A stretch of DNA of 64,000 bases from assembly GCA_963842305.1 (NCBI GenBank), contig CAWJFW010000001.1:65323-129322 (forward strand). Reading direction: 5' to 3'. The notes beneath the pieces are model-generated. The model had not been told where the DNA came from. It saw only the letters and a program-made list of their open reading frames with translations, and searched no databases. Of this stretch, positions 17,993 through 26,256 are shown one piece after another (the stretch's first letter is position 1; every line of letters starts with the position of its first letter). Both the position numbers and the translations under genes were made by a program. The stretch is from JAIBJN01 sp963842305. GTDB lineage: Bacteria > Actinomycetota > Thermoleophilia > Gaiellales > Gaiellaceae.

Positions 17993-18677
17993 GTGGCGAC
18001 CAACCGCCGTCCGGGCCGCAAGCTCCTCGCCTTCGACCGCCGCTTCGGCGGCGCGCTTCGTCGCCGGTGCGGACGAGGCCGGCCGCGGCAGCCTTGCAGG
18101 ACCGCTCGTCACGGCAGGCGTTCTCCTGGACTACGAGCGCCTGCACGATCACGCTGTCCGGCCGCTCGGCTTCCTCAACGACTCGAAGCAGGTCGACCCG
18201 GCCCTGCGCGAGGAACTCTTCCGCGCGGTCGCGCGGTGTGCCACCCGCATCGCCGTCCGCGTGATCCCACCCGGGGCCATCGACCGCGACGGCCTGCACC
18301 GGTCGAACCTCCGCGGCCTGCGCGAGGCGCTCGCCGCGCTCGCGCCGCCGGCCGAGGTGTGCCTGGTGGACGGGTTTCGCCTCGGCCCGCTCGCGCCCGA
18401 GCACCGAGCCGTGGTCGACGGAGACACGAAGAGCGCCGCGATCGCCGCGGCCTCGATCGTCGCGAAGGTGGTGCGGGACCGCGCGATGCACCGGCTCGAC
18501 GCTCTCTACCCGAACTACGACTTCGTCTCGCACGTCGGCTACATCACGCCGGGCCACTCCGCGATCGTGCGTCGCCTGGGCCCGAGCTCGATCCACCGCC
18601 GGTCGTTCGACGCACGCTGCTATGCAGATCTCGAGGACGAGGTCGAGGCCGAGCTCATCCCAGCGGCTCGGGCCTGA
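17993..18677 (+). CDS. rnhB: Ribonuclease HII, split by an apparent +1 frameshift
   Basis: Endonuclease removing ribonucleotides and RNA primers from DNA. Residues from GTG 17993 (MATNRRPGRKLLAFDRRFG) continue in the next frame as ARFVAGADEAGRGSLAGPLVTAG, holding the catalytic DEAGRG; then NDSKQ, VDGDTKSAAIAAASIVAK and HVGYITPGHS. The join is at 18047-18053 in CTTCGGCGGCGCGC, where one extra base breaks the frame: 685 bases is 3n+1. All catalytic acidic residues are intact once joined. It could be an assembly error, a recent mutation or, less likely, a start further in with no standard codon. Confidence 0.85.
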
Positions 18678-18990
18678 GTCCGAGCGGCGCGTCCGCCGTT
18701 ACTACCGGCTCCGCGGCTACCGCGTTCTCGCCGCGAACGCGCGCGTGGGCGGCTACGAGCTCGACCTCGTCGTACGTCGTGGCCGGACGGTCGTCATCTG
18801 TGAGGTGAAGGCGCGGAGCGGCCCCGGCTACGGCGATCCCCTCGAGGCGGTCGACGCGGAGAAGGCCCGCCGGGTTCGCCGCGCCGCGGAGGCCTGGCTT
18901 GCCTTCCGGCCCGAGCTGGCCAGCCTCAATGTCCGCCTCGAGGCGGTGGCGGTGAGCGGCCGGCGCATCCAACGCGCCCCGTTCGACTAG
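18622..18990 (+). CDS. yraN: UPF0102 / YraN family nuclease-fold protein
   Basis: 122 residues, restriction-endonuclease-like fold. Blocks ESERRVRRYYRLRGYRVLAAN, YELDLVVRRGRTVVICEVKAR (the E/D-x-E-V-K active-site-like motif) and KARRVRRAAEAWLA. Commonly encoded between rnhB and comM; the cellular role is not established. It overlaps the end of rnhB by 56 bases. Confidence 0.88.
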   Translation: MQISRTRSRPSSSQRLGPESERRVRRYYRLRGYRVLAANARVGGYELDLVVRRGRTVVICEVKARSGPGYGDPLEAVDAEKARRVRRAAEAWLAFRPELASLNVRLEAVAVSGRRIQRAPFD

Positions 18991-19080
18991 GAGGCCTGCA
19001 GAACTTCGACGAGCCCTGAACACAGAGTTGCCGCGAAGCCGTGTGCCACCGGCGCGCTTCCCCCTCCTACCCTCGGAGAG

Positions 19081-20535
19081 GTGCTCGCGCGCGCCGTCAC
19101 CCACGCCCTCGTCGGCCTCGAGGCGCGGCGCGTCGAGGTCGAGGCCCACCTGCAGCGGGGCGTGCCTGCGTTTGCCATCGTCGGACTGCCGGACAAGGCA
19201 TGCCAGGAGGCGAAGGAACGCGTCCGATCCGGGATAACCAGTGCCGAGCTCGAGTGGCCCCTGCGCCGGATCACGGTCAACCTCGCGCCGGCTGGGTTGC
19301 GCAAGGAAGGCTCGGGCTATGACCTTCCGATCGCCCTTGCAGTGCTCGCGGCTTCGCACCAGATCCCCTCGGCGAGCTTGGCAGAACACGCGGCCGTCGG
19401 CGAGCTCGCGCTCGACGGGCGGCTGCGGCCGGTCCCGGGCGCCGTCGTCGCCGCCGAGGCAGCGAGGCGCGCCGGACTCTCGCGCCTGCTCTGCCCGTAC
19501 GAATCGGCCTCCGAGGCGGCGCTGGCCGGGATCGAGCCGGTGCCGCTGCGGCATCTCGCCGAGGCTGGGGCGTATCTTCAGGGCCGGTTTCGCCCCGAGC
19601 GGGTCGAGCCGGCGCCGCCTCCGGTCAACGGATCCGGACCAGATCTGGCAGACGTGCGGGGGCAAGCGCGAGGCAGGCGCGCGCTCGAGCTCGCCGCTGC
19701 GGGTCGCCACAACCTCCTGCTCGCGGGTCCGCCCGGGACCGGCAAGACGATGCTGGCGCGCCGCCTGACCGGCCTTCTCCCGCCCCTGACATCCGACGAG
19801 GCTCTCGAGGTCACCCGAATCCACTCGGTCGCAGGCGTCCTGGCGGAGGGCCGTGCCTTCGTCGATCGGCCGCCCTTCCGCGCGCCGCATCACACCGCGT
19901 CGTCCGCCGCGGTGGTCGGGGGTGGGCCGGGGCCGCGTCCGGGCGAGGTCAGCCTTGCTCATCACGGCGTGCTCCTGCTCGACGAGCTCCCCGAGTTCCA
20001 CCGTCCGGTGCTCGAGGCCCTGCGCCAGCCGCTCGAAGACGGCGTGATCGCCGTCGCACGAGTCGCCGGGCAGGCCGTTTTTCCGGCCCGGTTCGTCCTC
20101 GTCGGCACGATGAACCTGTGTCCTTGCGGTGCCCGAGGCGATCCGGCCGTGGAGTGCACCTGCCCACCGCAGAGGCTCGCCGCCTACGGCACGAAGCTCT
20201 CGCGCGCCCTCCTCGACCGCTTCGATCTCGTCATCCACATGCCCCGTCCGCGTGGGCTGGAGCTGGACGCATCGCAACAGGAGCCGTCTGCCGACGTACG
20301 GGTACGCGTCGAACGGGCGAGGGAGCATCTGCGCGGGGAACGACCGCATCTCCGGGCGGAAACGCGCGGACTCCTCGCGCAGGCCGTGGACACGCTGCCA
20401 CTTTCTGCGCGCGGGCGAGCCCGCGTCCTGCGGGTCGCCGCGACCGTCGCGGCGCTCGCCGGGAACGACTCGGTCGAGCCACAGCATCTGGCGGAGGCGC
20501 TGTCGTACCGGACGCCTCGCGAGCTCTCGCCGTGA
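19081..20535 (+). CDS. comM: YifB/ComM-type Mg chelatase-like AAA+ ATPase
   Basis: 484 residues. ComM is a hexameric helicase promoting branch migration during natural transformation. N-terminal Lon-protease-like domain (RGVPAFAIVGLPDKACQEAKERV), AAA core with Walker A GPPGTGKT at residues 216-223, RAPHHTAS, Walker B LLLDELPEF, and the C-terminal Mg-chelatase domain with NLCPCG and CTCPPQRLAAY. GTG start. The stop overlaps the dprA GTG, the usual comM-dprA pair. Confidence 0.93.
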   Translation: MLARAVTHALVGLEARRVEVEAHLQRGVPAFAIVGLPDKACQEAKERVRSGITSAELEWPLRRITVNLAPAGLRKEGSGYDLPIALAVLAASHQIPSASLAEHAAVGELALDGRLRPVPGAVVAAEAARRAGLSRLLCPYESASEAALAGIEPVPLRHLAEAGAYLQGRFRPERVEPAPPPVNGSGPDLADVRGQARGRRALELAAAGRHNLLLAGPPGTGKTMLARRLTGLLPPLTSDEALEVTRIHSVAGVLAEGRAFVDRPPFRAPHHTASSAAVVGGGPGPRPGEVSLAHHGVLLLDELPEFHRPVLEALRQPLEDGVIAVARVAGQAVFPARFVLVGTMNLCPCGARGDPAVECTCPPQRLAAYGTKLSRALLDRFDLVIHMPRPRGLELDASQQEPSADVRVRVERAREHLRGERPHLRAETRGLLAQAVDTLPLSARGRARVLRVAATVAALAGNDSVEPQHLAEALSYRTPRELSP

Positions 20536-21387
20536 TCTACTCGACCGTCGCGCGGGGCGCGGCGGAGTATCCGCCGCTCCTCGGCGAGCTCCATGATCCT
20601 CCGACGCGGCTCTATCTGCGGGGAGGCCCGGTCGAGATCCTGTCGCGCCCCGCCGTGGCCGTCGTCGGAGCCCGCAGCTGCTCGGCGTACGGAGCTCAGG
20701 TGGCGCGTGATCTCGCCCGGGCGCTCGCAGCCTCAGGCGCAGTCGTCGTCAGCGGGATGGCACGCGGGATCGACGGCGAGGCGCATCGCGGAGCGCTCGC
20801 GGCCGGAGGAGCGACGGTCGCGGTGCTCGGCTGCGGGATCGACCGCGACTACCCGAGCGCGCACGCCATGCTCGCGAGCAGGATCACCGAGGGCGGGGCC
20901 GTGGTCTCGGAGTATCCGCCCGGCGTCGAGCCGGCACCCTGGCGCTTTCCGGCGAGGAATCGCATCGTCGCCGGACTTGCGGCCGCGACCGTCGTCGTCG
21001 AGGCGCGTGAGCGGTCGGGCGCGCTGATCACTGCCGACTTCGCGCTCGAGCTCGGACGGGAGGTCTTCGCCGTCCCTGGCGAGATCACGTCGGGTCTCTC
21101 GAAAGGCACCAACGACCTCATTCGCCAGGGAGCGACGCCCATGCTCGCCGCCCAGGACGTCCTCGAGGTGCTCGGCCTCGAGCCTCGCGCCAGCCGCTCC
21201 CCATCCGAACCTGTCGCCCGAGGCCGGCGCGGTCCTGTCTGTCCTGGCCGACGGTGCGGCAGCCCTGGACGAACTCTCATTGGCAACCGGGCTCGGCGCA
21301 CCCGAGGTCGCGGTCGCGCTGACTGAGCTCGAGCTCGCGGGCCTCGTCGAGGGCGGTGATGGCCTCTACCGGGGCAAGGGCGCGTAG
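20532..21387 (+). CDS. dprA: DNA processing protein DprA, split by an apparent +1 frameshift near the C-terminus
   Basis: DprA loads RecA on incoming single-stranded DNA. Rossmann domain intact: RPAVAVVGARSCSAYG, SGMARGIDGEAHRGAL, GCGIDRDYP, SEYPPG, RNRIVAGLA, FAVPGEITSGLSKGTNDLI. After EVLGLEPRA the reading frame turns to R/G-rich nonsense and stops at 21326. The next frame from about 21208 encodes LSPEAGAVLSVLADG...LDELSLATGL...LTELELAGLVEGG, a clear DprA winged-helix domain, ending at 21387. Total 856 bases is 3n+1, so one extra base lies between about 21185 and 21210. The corrected stop abuts the convergent dehydratase stop. Confidence 0.85.
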
Positions 21388-22296
21388 TCAGTCAGGGAAC
21401 GTCTCGGGGCGCGCGACCGCGCGCTCGTACAGCTCGTCGTCGATGTTGCGGCCGGTGACGATGAGGACCACGCCCCCGTCGACGTCTCCGAGCTGCGGAA
21501 GGGCGGCCAGCGCCGCGCCGGCGGCTCCCTCGACGCGGAGGCCCACTGCGGCGAACGCGCCGACCGCCTCCGCCAGCTCCCGCTCCGACACGACCACCAT
21601 GCGGCTCGCCACGTCCCCGAGGACGTCGACCGCGAACGGGATCGCGACACGGACGGCGAGGCCGTCGGCGAAGGTCGATGACCTGTCGCTCGTGACGACC
21701 GCGCCGGCTTGCCAGGACTCGGCCATGACCGGCGCCTCCTTCGCCGCGACCCCGACCCTGAGAGTTGCCGGTGCCCGCGTGACGATCGCCATGCCGATGC
21801 CGCCGAGAAGCGCTCCGTTTCCGACCGGAACGACGACGGCTGCCGGCGGCTCCTCGAGCTGGTCGAAGAGCTCGTCGGCGATCGCGCCATAGCCCTCGTA
21901 CTGCGCCGGCTCGGCGCCGTCCTCGAAGAAGGGAAGCCCCGCCTCCCGGGCATGGCGACGCGCCTCGTCCTTGGCCTCGTCGAGGTCGGCCCCGACGAGC
22001 CGGATCTCGGCCCCGAGCCCGTCGACGAGCGCAAGCTTCGCCTGGGTCGCCCCCTCCGGCGCGTAGACGACGGCATCGAGGCCGACCCGCTCGGCCGCCC
22101 ACGCAGTCGCGGCTCCGTGGTTTCCCGTGGAGGCGGTGACGACGGCCTCGGCACCGGCCTCGCGGTAGGCGCTCAGCACCGGGAGCGCACCGCGCCACTT
22201 GAAGGCCCCGAGCTCATGGACGTCCTCCCGCTTGAGGAAGACGTGGCGATTGCCGGCGAGCGAGCTCGGGGCGGGCTCGAGCGGGGTCGGCGTCAT
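21388..22296 (-). CDS. PLP-dependent threonine/serine dehydratase family protein
   Basis: 302-residue fold type II PLP enzyme without the regulatory ACT domain. PLP lysine K33 in LGAFKWRGAL, phosphate/substrate loop TASTGNHGAA, glycine loop VPVGNGALLGG. Probably deaminates threonine, serine or a 3-hydroxy amino acid to a 2-oxo acid and ammonia. It ends directly against dprA and starts five bases after the enolase-superfamily gene, so the two are likely co-transcribed. Confidence 0.85.
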   Translation of the reverse strand: MTPTPLEPAPSSLAGNRHVFLKREDVHELGAFKWRGALPVLSAYREAGAEAVVTASTGNHGAATAWAAERVGLDAVVYAPEGATQAKLALVDGLGAEIRLVGADLDEAKDEARRHAREAGLPFFEDGAEPAQYEGYGAIADELFDQLEEPPAAVVVPVGNGALLGGIGMAIVTRAPATLRVGVAAKEAPVMAESWQAGAVVTSDRSSTFADGLAVRVAIPFAVDVLGDVASRMVVVSERELAEAVGAFAAVGLRVEGAAGAALAALPQLGDVDGGVVLIVTGRNIDDELYERAVARPETFPD

Positions 22297-22301
22297 GCGG
22301 C

Positions 22302-23411
22302 TCAGCCTACGCTGTAGCGCTCGAGGGCATCCTCGTCCAGCTCGATGCCGAGGCCCGGGCGATCGGGCACGGACAGGAGCCCGTCGGCATCCGGCCAAAC
22401 CGGCTCCGCGAGCATGAAGTCGCGGCGCTCGGGCGTCCACCCCGGCGGGTCGTAGGGAAACTCGAGGAAGGGCCCGCCTCCGACGCCGGCGGCGAGGTGG
22501 AGATTGGCGAGCAGCCCGATCCCGTTCGTCCACGTGTGCGGCGTGAACCGGAGCCCCCTTGCGTGAACCCGCTCGGCAAGCTCGCGTGCGCGGAGGATGC
22601 CGACTGCGAGCACCGCGTCGGGCTGGTAAACGTCGAGGGCATCGGCGGCGAGGTAGGCGTCGAGCTCGGCCGGAGTCCGCGCAAGCTCGCCGCCAGCCAG
22701 GGGGAGACCGCTCTCGGCCCGTAGCCGGACGAGCCCGGCGACGTCCTCGCGGGCGAGCGGCTCCTCGAGCCAGGTGACGTCGAGCTCCGCCAGAGCCGAA
22801 GCCAGGTGACTCACTTCGTCGTAGCCGAGCAGGGGCCGGTCGTCTCCAGGCATCCTCCACGCCTGATTCAGGTCGACCATGATCCCGACATCGGACCCGA
22901 CGGCATTCCGCACCGCCGCGACCGTTGCGAGCCCCTCCTCGACTCGGTCCGCTGCGATGCGGAGCTTCACCGCTTGAAAGGCCTGCTCTCGAAGGCCGAG
23001 CGCGAACTCGGCCCGCTGATCGGGCGGGAGGAGCATCCCGGTGGACGCGTAGGCGGGCAGGCGCTCCTGCGCTCCACCGAGCAGGTGTGCGACGGGTTCG
23101 CCGACGGCCTTGCCGGCAAGATCCCACAGGGCGGCCTCGAAGGGCCAATAGCGGCCCGCGTGGAACGTGATCGTCTCGAGGAGGCACACGTTCCGCTCGA
23201 TCTCGAGCGGGTCCCGGCCGACGAAGAGGTCCGCGAAACGCTCGAACCCGTCCATCGTGTCACCGGAGCCGATTCCCGTCAGGCCTTCGTCCGTCTCGAC
23301 GAGGACGAGCGTCGCCTCGGCGACGCGTCGTGGTTCGGGATCCCAGGCGGCCGAAAACGGTGGGTCGAGCCCGCAGCGGAGGCGGCGCAGGCGGATGCCG
23401 GTGATCCGCAT
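22302..23411 (-). CDS. Mandelate racemase / muconate lactonizing enzyme family (enolase superfamily)
   Basis: 369 residues. N-terminal capping domain, then barrel: QAVKLRIA with the catalytic Lys at about 147, metal ligands in IMVDLNQAW and WLEEPL and the following GGE, and a late His in RFTPHTWTNGIG. The His pattern is the mandelate-racemase/sugar-acid-dehydratase type. The substrate is unknown. It lies within a minus-strand run ADH, Fae homologue, this gene, PLP dehydratase. Confidence 0.88.
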   Translation of the reverse strand: MRITGIRLRRLRCGLDPPFSAAWDPEPRRVAEATLVLVETDEGLTGIGSGDTMDGFERFADLFVGRDPLEIERNVCLLETITFHAGRYWPFEAALWDLAGKAVGEPVAHLLGGAQERLPAYASTGMLLPPDQRAEFALGLREQAFQAVKLRIAADRVEEGLATVAAVRNAVGSDVGIMVDLNQAWRMPGDDRPLLGYDEVSHLASALAELDVTWLEEPLAREDVAGLVRLRAESGLPLAGGELARTPAELDAYLAADALDVYQPDAVLAVGILRARELAERVHARGLRFTPHTWTNGIGLLANLHLAAGVGGGPFLEFPYDPPGWTPERRDFMLAEPVWPDADGLLSVPDRPGLGIELDEDALERYSVG

Positions 23412-23413
23412 GC

Positions 23414-23923
23414 CTACCGCCGGAAGAACGGGTTCTCGGGCTCGCTCCTGAGCCCGAGGAGGTCGTCGAGCGCCGGTGTACCCGCCACCGAGCTCGCGAG
23501 CGCAGCGCGCGTCGCCTCGACATTCGCCGCGTAGACCGCCTCTTCGTCCGCGGCCGCCCAGTCGACCCAGGCTGCCGCGATCAGGAGCACGTCGTCCACC
23601 TCTCCGGGCGGAATCGTGCCCTCGGCGACGGACTCGAGGACGCCGCGGGCGACGCCGGCCTGGGCCGCTCCCCAGGTCAGTGCCGCATGACGCTCGTCGC
23701 GCACGTCAGCCTTGTTGACGAAGAGTGTGAGCGGCTTGACCGGGTAGTTCGGCCGCACGACGACGACGAAGGGGATATGCCCCTGCCGCGGCGTGGCCAG
23801 CGCCGTCGCCCATGCGGCCTCCACGGGCCCGCCCTTTCGCCCGAGAACGGTGTTCAGGTGCGCGGCGTCGGGCCCGCTTCCGGCAAACCCCTCACCGATC
23901 AGCGTCCGTGTGGCAAAGCTCAG
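23414..23923 (-). CDS. fae: Formaldehyde-activating enzyme (Fae) homologue
   Basis: 169 residues. Resembles Fae, which condenses formaldehyde with tetrahydromethanopterin: IGEGFAGSGPDAAHLNTVLG with the catalytic-position His22, GGPVEAAWATALATPRQGH, PNYPVKPLTLFVNK, WGAAQAGVA, ESVAEGTIP. There is no ATG/GTG/TTG just before IGEGFAG; a CTG at 23921-23923 overlaps the upstream ADH stop (CTGA) with GGGGAG 10 bases before. The longer start at 24082 would add 53 residues read out of frame through ADH. Formaldehyde handling with the adjacent class-III-like ADH is a reasonable inference; the pterin partner is unknown. Confidence 0.8.
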   Translation of the reverse strand: MSFATRTLIGEGFAGSGPDAAHLNTVLGRKGGPVEAAWATALATPRQGHIPFVVVVRPNYPVKPLTLFVNKADVRDERHAALTWGAAQAGVARGVLESVAEGTIPPGEVDDVLLIAAAWVDWAAADEEAVYAANVEATRAALASSVAGTPALDDLLGLRSEPENPFFRR

Positions 23924-25017
23924 AAGCGGATCACTCCCCGCGCCACTTCTCCGGCGTTCATGGCCGCGAAGCCCTCGTTGATCTCTTCCAGCGCGAACGT
24001 TCGCGTGATGAGCGCATCGAGGTCGAGTCTCTTCTCCATGTACAGGTCGAGGACGAGCGGCATGTCCTGGTGCGGGCGGCACGAGCCGTAGAAGCTGCCG
24101 GTGACGATCTTCTCCTCACGCGGGAGGGAGGGGGCGGGGATGTCCGCGGTGGCGTCGACCGGGGGAATCCCGACGGCGACGACGGTGCCCCCGCGGCGGA
24201 CCGCCTCGTAGGCCTGCGCGACGACCCCGGGGGCGCCCGCCGTGTCGAAGGCGTAGTCGGCGCCGCGCCCGTCGGTCAGCCCGCGGACGAGCTCGGCCAC
24301 GTCGTCGCTTGCCGGGTCGACGGCGTGGGTCGCGCCGAGCGCGAGGGCGGTCTCGCGCTTGAAGGCGACGGGATCGGCGGCCACGATCGCCCGCGCGCCG
24401 GCCAACCCGCAGCCGAGGATGGCGGATAGCCCGACTCCTCCTGCTCCGTAAACGACGGCAACACTTCCGGGCTCGACCTTCGCCCGCAGCACCGCGGCGC
24501 CGAACCCCGTCATCACGGCGCAGCCGACGAGTGCTGCGACCTCGAGCGGCACATCCTCTCGGATCTTCACGCAGCAGCTCTCGGGCACGACACAGCGCTC
24601 GGCGAACGTGGAGAGGAAGGAATAGTGGTAGAGCGGCGTGCCGTCCTGGGAGAGCGCAACCGACCCCCCGGGCAGCGTTCCTTCGAACATGTCCGCCATC
24701 GCCGCGTCACAGAGCACCCCACGGCCGCGCGTGCAGTAGAAGCACCGACCGCACGAGGGAAGCCAGGAGAGGACGACGTGGTCGCCCGGCGCCACCTCGT
24801 TCACACCCTCCCCGATTGCCTCGACGACTCCCGCTCCCTCGTGGCCGAGGACGACGGGCATCGGGTTCGGTGTGCTGCCCGTGATCACGTTCCAGTCGCT
24901 GTGACAGATGCCGCTCGCCGCGAGGCGAACCGCCACCTCGCCGGGGCTCGGCTCGGCGAGCTCGACCTCCTCGACGCGGAGCGGCGCGTTGACCTCGCGG
25001 AGTACTGCGGCGCGCAC
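23920..25017 (-). CDS. Zinc-dependent alcohol dehydrogenase (class III-like)
   Basis: 365-residue medium-chain dehydrogenase. Catalytic zinc site G-I-C-H-S-D and GHEGAGVV, structural zinc cluster CGRCFYCTRGRGVLC, Rossmann motif YGAGGVGLSAILG, C-terminal SFYGSCRPHQDMP. The layout matches thiol-dependent formaldehyde dehydrogenases and aryl/alkyl alcohol dehydrogenases. The linked Fae homologue makes formaldehyde a candidate substrate. Its start is 39 bases from the divergent second ADH. Confidence 0.87.
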   Translation of the reverse strand: MRAAVLREVNAPLRVEEVELAEPSPGEVAVRLAASGICHSDWNVITGSTPNPMPVVLGHEGAGVVEAIGEGVNEVAPGDHVVLSWLPSCGRCFYCTRGRGVLCDAAMADMFEGTLPGGSVALSQDGTPLYHYSFLSTFAERCVVPESCCVKIREDVPLEVAALVGCAVMTGFGAAVLRAKVEPGSVAVVYGAGGVGLSAILGCGLAGARAIVAADPVAFKRETALALGATHAVDPASDDVAELVRGLTDGRGADYAFDTAGAPGVVAQAYEAVRRGGTVVAVGIPPVDATADIPAPSLPREEKIVTGSFYGSCRPHQDMPLVLDLYMEKRLDLDALITRTFALEEINEGFAAMNAGEVARGVIRF

Positions 25018-25056
25018 GGCGCGATTCTACGGGCCGGGAGCGGTACGCTCGCCTCC

Positions 25057-26157
25057 GTGCGGGCACAAGCAGCCGTCCTCCGAGAGCCCGGCCTGCCGGT
25101 CGAGATCCTCGACGTCGAGCTGGGGTCGCCGCACGATGGCGAGATCCTCGTCCGCATTGCAGCCTGCGGTGTCTGTGCCAGCGACCTGCACGTGGTCGAC
25201 GGTGACATTCCGGAGCCTCTCCCGCTCGTTCTCGGCCACGAGGCGTCCGGGGTCGTCGCCGAGACGGGAGGGGGCGTCGTGCGGGCGAAACCCGGCGACC
25301 ACGTCGTACTCGCGCTGGTTCCGTCCTGCGGCGAATGCGAGGCGTGCCGAGCCGGTCGGCCGAACTTCTGCGAGCAGGGCGAGCGAATGGCGGCCACGGG
25401 AACCCTGGCCGACGGAACGTCGCGGCTCTCCTCGCGAGGCGAGACACTCCATCACTTCAACTCGGTGTCCGCGTTCGCCGAGTACGCGGTCGTACCTGAG
25501 TCGGTCGCCGTGCCGATCCGCGACGACGTACCGCTCGATGTCGCGGCCCTGGTCGGCTGCGCCGCGCTCACGGGCTGGGGGGCCGTGACGAGGACGGCCG
25601 CCGTCGAGCCGGGGTCGAGCGTTGCCGTTTGGGGCTGCGGCGGCGTCGGGCTCGCGGTCGTCCAGGCGGCCCGTCTCGCCGGTGCGGCTCCCATCGTCGC
25701 GATCGACGTCCGTGCGGAGAAGCTCGAGCTCGCGGAACGCCTCGGCGCCACCGCAACCGTGACGGCGCGGGCGTCCGCAGACACCGCCCGGCGTGTGCGC
25801 CACGCGACGGGCGGCGGGGTGGACTACGCGTTCGAGGCGATCGGTCGCGAGGAGACGATCCGCGAGGCGTGGGAGGCGGTGCGCCCCGGGGGAACCGCCG
25901 TGGTCGTCGGACTGCCCCCCAAGGGCTCGACAGTCACGATCGACACCTGGGGCTTCATCAACGAGAAGACGATCAAGGGATGCTTCCTGGGCTCCGCCCG
26001 GATCGAGGAAGACATCCCTCGGCTCGTCGACCTCTATGCGGAGGGCAAGCTGCTTCTCGACGAGCTCGTTACGGCCCGAATCTCGCTCTCCGACCTCCCG
26101 GCGGCGTTCGAGCGCCTTCGGTCGGGAGACGTCGTTCGCGAGCTCGTCGTCTTCTGA
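25057..26157 (+). CDS. Zinc-dependent alcohol dehydrogenase, second copy
   Basis: 366 residues, same family as the divergent neighbour (AAC-G-V-C-A-S-D, GHEASGVV, CGECEACRAGRPNFC, WGCGGVGLAVVQAARLAG, CFLGSARIEEDIP). GTG start at 25057 giving MRAQAAVLREPGLPVEI. The close relation and head-to-head layout suggest duplication followed by inversion. Substrate unknown. Confidence 0.87.
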   Translation: MRAQAAVLREPGLPVEILDVELGSPHDGEILVRIAACGVCASDLHVVDGDIPEPLPLVLGHEASGVVAETGGGVVRAKPGDHVVLALVPSCGECEACRAGRPNFCEQGERMAATGTLADGTSRLSSRGETLHHFNSVSAFAEYAVVPESVAVPIRDDVPLDVAALVGCAALTGWGAVTRTAAVEPGSSVAVWGCGGVGLAVVQAARLAGAAPIVAIDVRAEKLELAERLGATATVTARASADTARRVRHATGGGVDYAFEAIGREETIREAWEAVRPGGTAVVVGLPPKGSTVTIDTWGFINEKTIKGCFLGSARIEEDIPRLVDLYAEGKLLLDELVTARISLSDLPAAFERLRSGDVVRELVVF

Positions 26158-26232
26158 GCGATCGGGCACGATTCCGGCACGATCCGGCACACACGCGTGC
26201 TCACTTCGGCGTTACGCTGGAAAGCGGGTGGT

Positions 26233-26256
26233 GGGAGAGGGGTGCCCCTCGACCCT
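26233..26256. terminator. Candidate convergent terminator hairpin
   Basis: A GAGGG-GTGC-CCCTC hairpin, flanked by outer GGG/CCC pairing, lies between the converging second ADH and the ABC ATPase genes, directly at the ATPase stop. There is no U-run, so this is a weak call. The rest of the 97-base gap shows nothing else. Confidence 0.35.

Noticed and set aside
24625..25056. Longer N-terminus for the second ADH
   Set aside because: It would run antisense through the first ADH and adds 144 residues unlike the family.
25027..26190. Long minus-strand open frame opposite the second ADH
   Set aside because: It is antisense to a clear enzyme, rich in Arg/Asp/Gly and without domain features; typical shadow in GC-rich DNA.
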